Assembly: GCA_025403435.1 (NCBI GenBank)
Contig: CM046354.1
Span: 43,039,779 to 43,103,778 of the forward strand
Direction of reading: 5' to 3'
Source: Artocarpus heterophyllus
Lineage: Eukaryota; Streptophyta; Magnoliopsida; Rosales; Moraceae
Length of the DNA: 64,000 nt
Shown: piece by piece, positions 45,028 through 57,703 of the stretch
How the letters are laid out: the number at the start of each line of letters is the position of its first letter
Numbering within the stretch: the first letter of the stretch is position 1
The notes under the pieces: model-generated
Databases searched by the model: none
Told to the model about the DNA's origin: nothing
The model's input: only the letters and a program-made list of their open reading frames with translations
Made by a program: the position numbers and the translations under genes

Positions 45028-45990
45028 GTATGAGTATGTGTACCTAATACACCACAAAAGCGAAACTTATGACAAGTTTAAGGAGTTTTGGGCCGAAGTG
45101 AAAAAGCAATTAGGTAGACCTATAAAGGCACTTCGATCCGATCAAGGTGGTTAATACCTTTTTAATGAGTTCTTGAGACACTTATTAGAGAATTAGATTT
45201 TATCCCATTTCACTATGCCAGGCACTCTACAGTAGAATGGCATGGCTGAGAGAAGGAATAAGACTTTGTTAGACATGATTAAGTCCATGATGAGTTATTC
45301 ATCATTGCCTTTATCCTTTTGGGGTTATGCATTACAAACCGCATCTTATCTTTTGAACAACGTGCCTTCAAAATTGGTTCCTAAAACTCCTCACGAGTTG
45401 TGGATGAGGAAAAAGACATCCTTAAACCATATTTGCATATGGGGATGTCTGCCTCATATCTGTTTAAGGAAGCAAATAAGTTGGAAGCACATTCGAAAGT
45501 TTATGTGTTTATAGGATATCCAAAAGGGACTAAAGGGGGCTATTTTTATAACCCAAAGGAAAATAAAGTTGTAGTTTCAACTAATGCAACCTTCCTTAAG
45601 GAAAGTTACATGGACGACTTTAAGCCTCAAAGCAAAGTGGTGCTCAAGGAGTTGGCGAGTGATTCGATCACTCTAGGGGTTCCAAATGAAACCATTCCAA
45701 TCAATGTAGAAAAAACAATCAAACCCGAACAACAACCTAAGGGGCTTCGGCATAATGGGAGGATTAGGCATCAACTCGAGACATATATGTTCAATGGTGA
45801 GGCCTTCTTGGCTGAACTGATTAAACAAGATAGGGATACTTACACTTACGAAGAGGCTATGGAGGATGTTAATTCGAAGCTCTGGACTGAGGCCATGAAC
45901 ACAGAGATGAAGTCTATGGAGACTAATTGAATCTAGGAACTTGTAGATCTTCTTGAAGGGGTAAAACCCATAGGGTGTAAGTGGATCTAT
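45028..45990 (+). pseudogene. Element D integrase and linker
   Basis: Starts at the position equivalent to 8766 in A (YVYLIHHKSE block) and continues through the DDE-type core (RSDQGG, followed by a TAA where A has GAATAC) into the C-terminal region ([35 protein letters not shown]) and a linker (RYMFN-like, 'YMFNGEAFLAELI'). Open pieces at 45242-45514 and 45400-45930 are in different frames. Several stops. Confidence 0.85.
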
Positions 45991-46560
45991 AAGAGAAAGA
46001 GATGAGTGGATGGAAAATTTGAAACCTATAAGGCTAGACTTATAGCTAAGGGATACAAGCAAAATGAAGGAATCTATTATGAAGAAACCTTTTTGCTTGT
46101 AGCCATGCTTAAGTCCATCCGCATTCTCTTGTCCATAGCTGCCGTTCTCGACTACGAGATTTGACAGATGGATGTCAAGACGGCCTTTCTAAATGGCTAT
46201 CTTGATGAGTCTATATATATGGAGCAACCAGACGGGTTCAAAGCTAAGGGTCAGAAGGGTAAGGTTTGTAAGCTGCTAAAGTCAATTTATGGACTTAAGC
46301 AGGCTTCCTATTCTTGGAACATAAAATTTGATCAAGCGATCAAGACTTATGGGTTCACACAAAATGTGGATGAACCATGTGTTTACAAACACATTAAGGA
46401 TACAAAGGTGGTTTTTGTACTGCTCTATATAGATTCTGCTAATTGGCAATGACATTGGGGCATTGTCATCAGTCAAATTATGATTGACTAAGCAGTTTGA
46501 TGTGAAAAAGACTTGGGTGAAGCTAATTTTGTTTTTAGTATCCAAATCTTTTAGGATATG
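45991..46560 (+). pseudogene. Element D reverse transcriptase, catalytic box deleted
   Basis: The RT N-terminus has stops. The open part 46168-46452 has [20 protein letters not shown] and [20 protein letters not shown]. At the catalytic box the DNA reads LLYID then shifts: five bases are missing relative to A near 46433, removing the second Asp and changing frame. RT function is lost. Confidence 0.87.
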
Positions 46561-47412
46561 AAGAACGTAATGATAGCTTTGTTCCAAGCAGGCTACATAG
46601 ATAAAATTCTCAAAAGGTATGCAATGTACGATTCTAACAAAGGTTGGCAACCATCTACGTTTGGAATTACTCTTTGTAAGAAAGACTCACCAAAGTCTAA
46701 TGAAGAAAGAGAATACATGAAGAAGGTGCCTTATGCTTCGGTAGTAGGTAGTCTCATGTATGCCATGCTTTGCACACGATCAGATATTAGTTATGCGGTC
46801 AAGATTGTAAGTCGATTTCAGTCGGATCCAAGACCAAATCACTGGGTTGCAGTCAAGTATATTTTCAAGTACTTGAGAAGGACTCGAGGATATATGCTTG
46901 TGTATTCGGGTGAGGATTTAACACCTCTAGGATACACTGACTCGGATTTCCAATCCTATCTAGCTTTGAGAAGATTGACTACTAGTTTTGTGTTTACTCT
47001 GGGTGGCGGTGCCATTGTCTAGAGAAGTGTGTAACAATATTGCACTTTGGATTCAACGATAGAGGCTAAGTATGTGGCAGCTAGTGATGCTTCAAAATAA
47101 ACAGTGTGGCTCTATAGGTTCCTTGGCGATCTCTTGAGGTAGTTCTTGGTATGGATAAGACGGTATCACTATATTATGATAATAGTGCGGTGATAGCTAA
47201 TGCTAAAAGCCAAGATTTCACAAGAAGAGTAAGCATATTGATCGAAAGTATCATGTGATAAAGGACTTTGTAGAGGGCGGGCATGTTGCTGTATGCAAAA
47301 TCGCATCCGAGGACAGTTTAGCTGATCCATTCATGAAGACACTAACTGCGAGAGTTTTCGAGAGACATGTGGAAGCTATGGGGATACAAAATTTGTCATA
47401 TTTACTCACTTA
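46558..47412 (+). pseudogene. Element D RT end and RNase H
   Basis: The open frame 46558-47022 has the RT end ([20 protein letters not shown]) and the start of RNase H (GYTDSDFQSYLALRRL, FVFTLGGGAI), then stops at 47020. Downstream blocks equivalent to EAEYVAASDAS and the LADPFTKTL region can be followed through stops to 47412. Confidence 0.85.
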
Positions 47413-47418
47413 GTGCAA

Positions 47419-47427
47419 GTGGAAGAT
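47419..47427 (+). other. Polypurine tract of element D
   Basis: GTGGAAGAT, next to the LTR start TGTTAGACATG. Confidence 0.8.
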
Positions 47428-47996
47428 TGTTAGACATGTTTGCCCTAAGGAGTAAAAATATAATATCTTTTTGGAGACATTTTTATCAATAAAGAGTTTA
47501 TTTATTATTCATATACCAAATCTTGTCCTCTGTATGTTCATATTTTTTGAATGTATGTTAAGCAAACAAAAGTCTGAGACTGTCAGTCTAAGCCTTTAGA
47601 ATTAGGCACAAGATGGATAGATTATGCAGAAGACATAATTCTAAAAAGTGACAGTCTAAATCATAAGATCCACAATCGAGGGAATAAAGTTGGGCGCTTT
47701 ATGCATGCAAAGATTGTTATGTTCTCTATATCCCTAACAGGAGATGGTTTGTTTTGGCCATCGAAAGTGGACTCCGAGAATAGAACATTGGTGCATTGTC
47801 ATAGGTGATGACGCATTGGATCGAGACATAAAGTGTAATTGATTTGTATTAATAATTCTATCTCGGCAAATCAATTCACTTTAGGCAATCATATGTGTTG
47901 TATCTTAATCTTGAGATGAATAATGGGCCTGTTGTCTTAACTTATATTTTTTGACATTTATATTTTATGTTGGTACGCATGCCGGTATGTTGGATA
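47428..47996 (+). repeat. Element D 3' LTR, first part
   Basis: Family-1 LTR, diverged, with small deletions. It breaks at GGATA, the TSD of element F, and resumes at 57704 in the same reading of the LTR. Confidence 0.9.
47992..47996. repeat. Left target-site duplication of element F (GGATA)
   Basis: GGATA here and at 57699-57703 on the other side of F. Perfect 5-bp TSD. Confidence 0.95.
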
Positions 47997-50029
47997 TGTT
48001 GGAAACAAAGTGCGCAGCGGAATTTTAAAAATTTTTCATCAGAGTATTTTCCAAAACACAAGTTTGACATGTTATATGTATAAATTAAACAGATCTTACT
48101 AACCTCAGTATGCCGAAGAACCTCCGTAACCTGTGTAGAGAAGTAACGTTCCAGAAGAGCCTCAACCAACTGGTCTGCTTTGCTATTCTCTATCCACAAC
48201 CAGAGCGAGTGTGAGCTCACACGTACAGCTCTTCCACTGGTGACTCTCCTTCCAACCAATAGAGAGAACCCAAAGCTAGTGTTCGTGATTTGTGAACAAA
48301 AGCTCTCAGGGAGTTTTCAAATGCTCACTAGAAGAGTATCACTCTTAATCTCTCAAATTGATCTGAGTAAATCATTAGACTCACTCCCTTTTTATACCTA
48401 TTGGTCCTTGGGGTCAGTCCATATCAGATTAGGTCTCAAAAATCGAAACAGAATCAAGTTCGGATCAATATCTGATAAGATACGTGTGAAAAACGCGTAA
48501 TCTTAACTGTCGCGGTCGGCATGCCGAACTGTGTGATAGGCAGGCCGAACTGGCAGGTTCGGCAGGCCGAACACGTCATCCGGCATGCCGAACTGCCGAG
48601 AAAAAATCTCCGCGAATCTTTTATTTTCCACCCGAGATTCTAAAGGATAAAGTCTCAGTTTTGATTCAAATAGCCCAATAGAAAAGATATCTGATCAAAA
48701 CAAACTTTATCAAGATAATCTCTAAGAAAATAAATCAATTAACAATAATTCTACAAGTTTATCTTGTTCAAATTGTCCAAAATTAAAACAACCGATAAAC
48801 AAACAAGAATTATCCGAACGCCATAATTCAACAAGTTCATCTTGAACTAATTTCTTACATAATTAATTCAACCGATAAACAGACATGAATTATTTGATTC
48901 TTATAAATTTTAAACCAATCTGATAAATCCGACATAAGTCACCAATTATTGGAAAAGCACGCCGTGTCGTTACAGGATTTTGTGAGCTAGCAAAGGGGAC
49001 CAAAATGGACCTATAAAGTTCAAGCTCATGATAATTATGAAACCCAATATCCCAGATATACATTTCACAATTATCAACTCCAACGCTACTCCACTAAAAG
49101 CTTGGAGCTGCACTCTCGAACTTTATAGAATTACGAAGCTCGTGTAGCTAAGTCTCCATGACATATCATAGTGTATCGCATCCCCATATGATCATCCATA
49201 ATCGGCTTAAGGACAAGTTCTGTCTTACCTTCCCGATTATTTTTATCTTACGTTCCATTGTCTCACCATTAGAAAACTTACCATCCAAAGATAGTATACC
49301 GTTCGGTTACACCTATGTATCCAAATGGTTGAGCGCTCCAGTTTTCCAATTACAGGACAACGCATATAAAAGGATATCATTACTCCTAAAGAGGAGCTAT
49401 GGATTCCATATCTATGAATAACAAGTCTACGCTACCAAGAGTCATGCCTCCAACGTACCGGCATGCATGCCACTATAGAGATGTGGGAGTCACCCATTGG
49501 TACATCAAAAGACACAAGTCGAGACAACGGGCCCATTATTCATCTCAGGATTAAGATACAATACAAATGATTGTCTAAAGTGAATCTATTTGCCAAGATA
49601 GAATTATTAATCCAAATCAATTCACTTTATGTCCCGATCCAACACATCGTCACCTATGACAACGCGCCAATGTTTCTATTCACGGAGTCCAACTCCGATG
49701 GCCAAGACAAACCATCTCCCAAAAGGGATATAGACAACATAACAATCTTTACATGAATAAAGCGCCCAACTTTATTCCCTCGATTGCGGATCATATATTT
49801 TAGACCATCACCTTAAGAGTCGTGTCTACCGCATAATCATCCCATCATATGCCCAACTCTTAAGGTTTAGACTGACAGTCTCAGACTACTGTTTGCTTAT
49901 CATACATTCAACAAATATGAACGTAAAGAGGACAATATTTGGTATATTTAAATGAATAAATTCTTTATTGATAAAAATGTCTCCAAAAACGTATTACATT
50001 TTTACTCCTTAGAGCATACATGTCTAACA
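47997..50029 (-). repeat. Element F 3' LTR (2033 bp)
   Basis: Plus-strand edges TGTTGGAAAC...GTCTAACA. Contains the module array at 48516-48598 and the promoter pair near 48388-48404. Followed on the right by the PPT. Confidence 0.96.
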
Positions 50030-50038
50030 ATCTCCCAC
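50030..50038 (-). other. Polypurine tract of element F
   Basis: GTGGGAGAT on the minus strand beside the 3' LTR. Confidence 0.88.
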
Positions 50039-50043
50039 TTGCA

Positions 50044-50634
50044 CTAAGTGAGTAAATACTGCAAATTTCGCATCCCCATAGCTTCCACATGCCTTTCGAA
50101 GACTCTCCCAGAAAGTGTCTTCGTAAATGGATCAGCTAAATTGTCCTCTGACGCGATCTTGCACACCGTGACATGCCCGCTCTCAACGAAGTCCTTTATC
50201 ACATGATACTTCCGATCAATATACTTACTCTTCTTGTGAAATCTTGGTTCCTTAGCATTAGCTACCGCCGCACTGTTATCACAATACAGTGATACCGCTT
50301 TATCCACACCAGGAACTACCTCAAGATCCCCAAGGAACTTGCGGAGCCACACTGCTTCTTTCGAAGCATCACTAGCCGCCACATACTCGGCCTCCATCGT
50401 TGAATCTGAAGTGCAATCTTGCTTCGCACTTCTCCAACTGATGGCACCGCCACCCAGAGTAAACACAAACCCCGATGTCGATTTCCTAGAATCCAGGCAG
50501 GATTGAAAATCTGAATCAGTGTATCCTAGAGGAGTTAAATCCTCACCCGAATACACAAGCATATACCCTCGAGTCCTTCTTAGGTACTTGAAAATATGCT
50601 TTACCGCAACCCAATGGTTCGGTCCTGGATCCGC
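50044..50634 (-). pseudogene. Element F RNase H and end of RT
   Basis: Read on the minus strand after a stop at 50635-50637. It holds the RT end ([19 protein letters not shown]), the RNase H blocks GYTDSDFQSCLDSRKSTSG, SDSTMEAEYVAASDASKEA and YCDNSAAVANAKEP, and the natural stop at 50044. Unlike A it has no stop between RT end and RNase H at the CGA codon. The domain residues are intact. Confidence 0.9.
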
Positions 50635-52368
50635 CTAAAATCGACTCACAATCCCGACCGCATAACTAATATCTGGTCGAGTGCAAAGCATGGCATACAT
50701 GAGACTACCCACTGCCGAAGCATAAGGTACCTTCTTCATGTATTCTCTTTCTTCATAAGACTTTGGAGAGTCTTTCTTAGAAAGAGTAATTCCAGACCTA
50801 GATGGTTGCCCACCTTTCTTGGAATCCTGCATTGCAAACCTCCTGAGAATTTTATCTATGTAGCCGGCCTGTGACAAAGCTATCATTTTGTTCTTCCTAT
50901 CCCGAAAGATCTGGATACTGAGAACAAAATTAGCCTCACCTAAGTCCTTCATGTCAAACTGCTTGGTCAACCATAATTTGACCGATGACAATGCCCCAAC
51001 GTCATTGCCAATTAGCAGAATGTCATCTACATAGAGTAGTAGAAAAACCACCTTCCCATTCTTAATGTGTTTGTAACCATATGGTTCATCCACATTTTGT
51101 GAGAACCCATAAGTCTTGATCACTTGATCAAATCTTATGTTCCAAGAACGAGAAGCCTGCTTAAGTCCATAAATAGACTTTAGCAACTTACAAACCTTAC
51201 CCTCTTGACCCGCGACCTTGAACCCATCTGGTTGTTCCATATAAATGGACTCATCAAGATAGCCATTCAGAAAAGCCGTCTTGACATCCATCTGCCAAAT
51301 CTCGTAGTCGAGAGCGGCAGCTATGGACAAGAGAATCCGGATGGACTTAAGCATGGCTACAGGCGAAAAGGTTTCCTCATAATCGATTCCTTCCTTTTGC
51401 GTATAACCCTTAGCTACCAGTCTAGCCTTAAAGGTTTCGACCTTTCCATCCACTCCTCTTTTCCTCTTGTAGATCCACTTACTCCCTATGGGTTTTACCC
51501 CTTCGGAAAGATCCGCAAGCTCCCAGACCCGATTAGTCTCCATAGACTTCATCTCAATGTTCATGGCCTCTGTCCAGAGTCTTGAATCAACATCCTCTAT
51601 AGCTTCTGCGTAAGTATAAGGATCCCTGTCATCTTCATCCGGTTCAGCCAAAAAGACCTCCCCATTGAACATATACCTCTCAGGTTGACGCCCGATCCTC
51701 CCACTACGTCGAAGCCCCTGAGGTTGTTGTTCAGGTTTGTTTGGTTTTTCTACATCGATCGGAATGGTTTCGTTTGGAACCTCCGGAGTAAACGGATTAC
51801 CCCTCAACTCCTCAAGCACCACTTTGCTTTGAGGTTTAAAGTCGTTCATGTAACTCTCCTCAAGGAAAGTTGCATTAGTTGAAACCACGACTTTATTTTC
51901 CTTTGGGTTATAAAAATAACCCCCTTTAGTCCCTTTTGGATATCCTACAAACACGCAAACTTCTGAACGTGCTTCCAACTTATTCGGATCCTTAAACAGG
52001 ACATCAGCTGGACATCCCCATATGCGAATATGGTTTAAGGATGTCTTCCGTCTTGTCCACAACTCGTGAGGAGTTTTAGGGACCGATTTTGAAGGCACAT
52101 TGTTCAAAAGATAACATGTGGTTTGTAGTGCATATCCCCAAAAGGATAAAGGCAATGATGAATAACTCATCATGGACCGAATCATGTCCAACAAAGTCCT
52201 ATTCCTTCTCTCTGCTACGCCATTCTGCTGCGGAGTACCCGGTGCAGTCAAATGGGATAAAATCCCATTCTCTAACAAGTGTCCCAAGAACTCATCAGAA
52301 AGGTATTCCCCACCTCGATCAGATCGAAGTGCCTTTATGGGTCTACCCAATTGCTTTTCCACTTCAGC
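50635..52368 (-). pseudogene. Element F integrase end and reverse transcriptase
   Basis: Long open frame of 575 codons on the minus strand. It begins within the integrase core ([19 protein letters not shown]), passes the part that is frameshifted in A (here [17 protein letters not shown] is intact), and continues through the integrase C-terminus and linker into RT. RT has [13 protein letters not shown] and the intact catalytic [14 protein letters not shown]. It ends at a TAG (50635-50637) where A has CAG. It is the longest intact coding stretch in the window. Confidence 0.93.
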
Positions 52369-52947
52369 CTAAAACTCCCTGAACTTATCATAAGTTTCGC
52401 TTTTGTGGTGCATTAGGTACACATACCCATATCTTGAGTAATCGTCAATAAAAGTAACGAAGTACTCATACCCTCCTCGTGCCCGGATGTTCATCGGTCC
52501 GTAAACATCACTATGCACAAGTTCTAGAACCCCTTCGGCCCTATTGCCCTTAGACCCGTATGGTCTTTTGGTCATTTTACCCTCCAAACAAGACTCACAT
52601 TGAGGTATAGATTCCACCTTTAAGTGACTTAAAGGTCCATCCCTTACCAACCTTTGAATCCTATTTAGGTTAATATGGCCAAGGCGCAAATGCCAAAGAT
52701 AAGTCTTATTAGAGTGAGAAGTTTTAAGTCTTTTTGAGTCATTATCATTTATCTCAGCATTAAGCAATAGGTCCATCTTAGGTTTGATAAAATATAGATT
52801 ATTTTGCATCCATCCAGAACAGATAAAAGATTTGTTTTTACGAATCACCACTTTTTCATTAAAAGATACCACGTAGGAGTCTTTAAATAAAGAAGATACA
52901 GAAATTAAATTCCTTTTAAATTTAGGAACATAAAAACAATCTCGCAA
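52369..52947 (-). pseudogene. Element F protease end and integrase N-terminal half
   Basis: Open frame of 192 codons after a 1-bp deletion. It has the integrase zinc region (HLRLGHINLNRIQRL, CESCLEGKMTKR), the core start HSDVYGPMNIRARGG (A has HSDVCGPM) and FVTFIDDYSRYGYVYLMHH. It ends at TAG (52369-52371), where A reads CGG. In frame with the next segment apart from this stop. Confidence 0.9.
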
Positions 52948-53996
52948 AATAAATTCTTATAATTATCAAAATAAAGATGGACATCTCCCACTGCTTCCGT
53001 TGAGACCAAGGATCCATCGCCCATCCGAAGCGTTAAGTCTTCACGAAGTAGACTTCTCGTTTCTTTGAATCCTTGCAGAGAAACACAAACATGATTAGTT
53101 GCACCGGAATCTATGACCCAAATGTCACTGGATTCCTCAACCAAACAAGTTTCTAAATATAGAAGATCACACCTACCTCCCTTGGAAAGGAAGTCCTTGC
53201 AATGCTTCTTTATATGCCCGACCTTACCACAAAAGAAGCACTTAAGCTTCTTTGGGTTCTTCTTCTTCTTCTTCTTGCTCTTGGTAGCAATAGGAATAGA
53301 AGACTTCCCACTTTTGGCCCGTTGCTTCTTTCCATTCCCAGAGTTAGGATTGGAACCAGAAGCAGCTACCATATTGGCCTCTCCACCAGCAGGAGACTCC
53401 CTGATCAGCAGTTCAAACTCTTGTAACTGTTTCATCAGTTCTGTCAAGGTCATATCCCATCTATTGCTTAGATTAAAAGTTGCTCTAAACGGAATAAATT
53501 CCTTAGACAGAGTCTCAAAGACCATAGTCATTTGAGTTTCAGCATCGATGTCGGCTCCATTGGTTTGAGCCTCAGCGAGGTAACCCATGACCAACATCAT
53601 GTGCTCCTTTACAGATGTCCCCGGTCTCTGTCTACAGTTTAAGAGTTTCCGAAGCACCCCTTGCCGCTTAGTTATGGCCTGGCCTCCAAACATGTCCTCA
53701 AGATTATCCAAGATCTGCTTCGCAGTCTCATAATCCTGATGTTGAGCCTGCAGCACGTTATTCATGCTAGCCATAACATAGCAGCGGGCCTGATCATTAG
53801 CATCTTTCCAGCGGTCGTACGCTTGGAATTGCTCATTACTTGAGTCTCCCGTAGGCTCGGGAGGACAAGGAGTTGTCAGAACATATTTTAGTTTCTCAAA
53901 GGAAAGGACGATGTCCAGGTTCCGTTTCCAATCATTATAGTTCTCACCGGTTAATTGGTTTTTGTCAAGTATCGACGATAAAGCATTTTTAGACAT
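52905..53996 (-). pseudogene. gag: Element F gag and protease N-terminal part
   Basis: Starts at MSKNALSSILDKNQL (ATG at 53994-53996) and reads through the position where A is frameshifted. It shows the copia gag, the lysine-rich linker, zinc knuckle KCFFCGKVGHIKKHC, and protease active site WVIDSGATNHVC. A 1-bp deletion near 52947 then shifts the frame, giving a false end at 52905. It is the only complete gag plus zinc knuckle in the window. The frame continues at 52369-52947. Confidence 0.92.
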
Positions 53997-55651
53997 TTTC
54001 AATCTACAATAAAGAGTCATATACCAAACATAAGCAAACATATATAATAATTTAGTAAGATAACACAATCATGTAAAATCATACAAATGTGTTTATGTGT
54101 CAAAACCTTGAAAATATCACAACCTTACAACGATAATTCCCAACTCAGAATTCAACAAGCTCCTAGGGGAGTCATGCCAAATTCAATCAGGAACACGGAT
54201 CCCCTCCTGATTAATATATGCCATCCAGGACCCGTATGATCCAGCATATACTAATAATCGTTTCTTTGGCCATTAATTTTATTAACAGAGCTCCTAGGGG
54301 AGGTTAATAATAAAATTAACGTGAGTGTATAACCACCGTTTTAATATTTTATCCATGATTTATAATCACCACCTAGGGGTGTGCAACCATAAATCATACT
54401 AAAATACCTTATCCTTTCAGAGATCTAATCTGGTACATGATAGAAATCCCTTCCTAGGGGTTGGGACCATCATGTTCTTCCTATGGACCAACGATGGAGG
54501 CCTTAGGTTCTCTCTTCGAAAACCTTCTCCCACTCAATCTTTTGAAGTCAAGGTTTTATTTTAAAATTATGCATGAACAATTTTAATATGAGCGGCACTC
54601 CCTATTCTATATGACATGTTATCAATATACATGGTAAATCATATTATAATGCAGACAAGCAACGCAATCAAGCAAAGCTACAAGCATAATAATAATAATA
54701 ACCGTAATATTATGGTTCCACCCTTGAGAATAGAAAAAACTAAGATTACAAGAGAATAATCGAGACATTTATCGATTCTTCATCCTTGAATCCTCAAGCT
54801 GTATCCTTCTTCATGTAATATCCATCTTCAAGTCCTCAATCCCGTATGAATCGAACACTTCATATTTCGGTCATATCCAAATTTAATGTTTCTCAGAGTA
54901 GCCCCAAAAATAAAATTAAAACTGTATTAGAAAAATTACACCTTTTCTGGACACTCGGCAGCTCTCGGTCGACTGGCTGATCTAGGTGATCAGCCGGCCG
55001 ATCATGAAGGTTCGGCCTGCCGAACATGAAGGTTCGGCCTGCCGGCAGAGCACCAAAATTTCTGCCCCACTGTCGGCCTGTCGGACCACACGTCCGGCCT
55101 GTCGATCTGTGACCTTCGGCCTGCCGAACTGTGAGGTCCGGCATGCCGACCGAGCAGAAAAATCCTCAATCTAGAAAATACAATTTTAATGCCATTCATC
55201 AATTTTATTTTCAACAATTCAAAAACATAAAATTAGAGACTCAGGAAATACCTGGAGGCGCCATCATCAATCTTAAAGTTCCGACTTCTCGTTACGTCTT
55301 CTCCGAATAATTATTTAATTACAAAATTATTACAAATTAAAAATTAAATAATAATTCCTAGACGGAGATGATAGTCCGCCATCTAATTACATGAAAAACT
55401 TAGATACACATTCTAACCTCTAAGGAACCATAACCGGTATTAATTAATTAATAAATAATTAAACAACAATTTAATCAACCATAATTAATTAATAAACATT
55501 CACCACATAATCCATGACAACATTTATATATTATATAGAAACCTAGAGTGCCATCTCTCTATAAAATTCAATTCAAGCATAGGAGAGATTAAGATCACAA
55601 AATTTATGCATATAACATGATCACAAACTTGCAAATTTATGTAAAACCTCG
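53997..55651 (-). other. Element F leader
   Basis: Same leader as in A. CCTAGG sites lie near 54172, 54292, 54372 and 54455, with the AT-stem hairpins conserved around 54280-54320 and 54356-54398. The GC-module array is at 54966-55156. No gene. Open frames over the array differ from those in A. Confidence 0.85.
54966..55156 (-). repeat. Leader array of GC-rich modules, element F
   Basis: About eight GGCAGGCCGA-type units (GGCCTGCCGA on the plus strand), matching A's array in number and spacing but with several point changes, for example two GGCCTGTCG units. Confidence 0.85.
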
Positions 55652-55663
55652 TCTCTGATACCA
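55652..55663 (-). other. Primer binding site of element F
   Basis: The minus strand reads TGGTATCAGAGA, one mismatch from A's TGGTATCAGAGC, two bases from the LTR. Confidence 0.92.
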
Positions 55664-55665
55664 AT

Positions 55666-57698
55666 TGTTGGAAACAAAGTGCGCAGCGGAATTTTAAAAA
55701 TTTTTCATCAGAGTATTTTCCAAAATACAAGTTTGACATGTTATATGTATAAATTAAACAGATCTTACTAACCTCAGTATGCCGAAGAACCTCCGCGACC
55801 TGTGTAGAGAAGTAACGTTCCAGAAGAGCCTCAACCAACTAGTCTTCTTTGCTATTCTCTATCCACAACTGGAGTAAGTGTGGGCTCACACGTACAGCTC
55901 TTCCACCGGTGACTCTCCTTCCAACCAATAGAGAGAACCCAAAGCTAGTGTTCGTGATTTGTGAACAAAAGCTCTCAGGGAGTTTTCAGATGCTCACTAG
56001 AAGAGTATCACTCTTAATCTCTCAAATTGATCTGAGTAAATCATTAGACTCACTCCCTTTTTATACCTATTGGTCCTTGGGGTCAGTCCATATCAGATTA
56101 GGTCTCAAAAATCGATACAGAATCAAGTTCGGATCAATATCTGATAAGATACGCGTGAAAAACGCGTAATCTTAACTGTCGCGGTCGGCATGCCGAACTG
56201 TGTGATAGGCAGGCCGAACTGGCAAGTTCGGCAGGCCGAACAAGTCATCCGGCATGCCGAACTGTCGAGAAAAAATCTCCGCGAATCTTTTATTTTCCAC
56301 CCGAGATTCTAAAGGATAAAGTCTCAGTTTTGATTCAAATAGCCCAATAGAAAAGATATCTGATCAAAACAAACTTTATCAAGATAATCTCTAAGAAAAT
56401 AAATCAATTAACAATAATTCTACAAGTTTATCTTGTTCTAATTGTCCAAAATTAAAACAACCGATAAACAGACAAGAATTATCCGAACGCCATAATTCAA
56501 CAAGTTCATCTTGAACTAATTTCTTACATAATTAATTCAACCGATAAACAGACATGAATTATTTGATTCTTATAAATTTTAAACCAATCTGATAAATCCG
56601 ACATAAGTCACCAATTATTGGAAAAGCACGCCGTGTCGTTACAGGATTTTGTGAGCTAGCAAAGGGGACCAAAATGGACCTATAAAGTTCAAGCTCATGA
56701 TAATTATGAAACCCAATATCCCAGATATACATTTCACAATTATCAACTCCAACGCTACTCCACTAAAAGCTTGGAGCTGCACTCTTGAACTTTATAGAAT
56801 TACGAAGCTCGTGTAGCTAAGTCTCCATGACATATCATAGTGTATCGCATCCCCATATGATCATCCATAATCGGCTTAAGGACAATTTCTGTCTTACCTT
56901 CCCGATTATTTTTATCTTACGTTCCATTGTCTCACCATTAGAAAACTTACCATCCAAAGATTGTATACCATTCGGTTACACCTATGTATCCAAATGGTTG
57001 AGCGCTCCAGTTTTCCAATTACAGGACAACGCATATAAGAGGATATCATTGCTCCTAAAGAGGAGCTATGGATTCCATATCTATGAATAACTAGTCTACG
57101 CTACCAAGAGTCATGCCTCCAACGTATCGGCATGCATGCCACTATAGAGATGTGGGAGTCACCCATTGGTACATCAAAAGACACAAGTCGAGACAACGGG
57201 CCCATTATTCATCTCAGGATTAAGATACAATACAAATGATTGTCTAAAGTGAATCGATTTGCCAGGACAGAATTATTAATCCAAATCAATTCACTTTATG
57301 TCCCGATCCAACACATCGTCACCTATGACAACGCGCCAATGTTTCTATTCACGGAGTCCAACTCCGATGGCCAAGACAAACCATCTCCTAAAAGGGATAT
57401 AGACAACATAACAATCTTTACATGAATAAAGCGCCCAACTTTATTCCCTCGATTGCGGATCATATATTTTAGACCATCACCTTAAGAGTCGTGTCTACCG
57501 CATAATCATCCCATCATATGCCCAACTCTTAAGGTTTAGACTGACAGTCTCAGACTACTGTTTGCTTATCATACATTCAACAAATATGAACGTAAAGAGG
57601 ACAATATTTGGTATATTTAAATGAATAAATTCTTTATTGATAAAAATGTCTCCAAAAACGTATTACATTTTTACTCCTTAGAGCATACATGTCTAACA
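55666..57698 (-). repeat. Element F 5' LTR (2033 bp)
   Basis: Plus-strand edges TGTTGGAAAC...GTCTAACA, next to the PBS on the left and TSD GGATA on the right. Module array at 56186-56272; promoter (CTTTTTATA, ATTGG) at 56057-56072. Confidence 0.96.
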
Positions 57699-57703
57699 GG
57701 ATA
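57699..57703. repeat. Right target-site duplication of element F (GGATA)
   Basis: Matches 47992-47996. Confidence 0.95.

Larger units (their letters stand above)
47997..57698 (-). mobile_element. Element F: full-length young Ty1/copia retrotransposon (9702 bp)
   Basis: Complete minus-strand element: 3' LTR 47997-50029 and 5' LTR 55666-57698, both 2033 bp, with PBS, PPT and TSD GGATA. It is very close to element A over its whole length, but its LTR module array has a variant unit. By eye its LTRs differ at about twenty positions, slightly more than A's. The polyprotein is broken by one frameshift (near 52947) and two stops (52369-52371 and 50635-50637), all different from A's defects. It sits in the 3' LTR of D. 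Confidence 0.96.
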
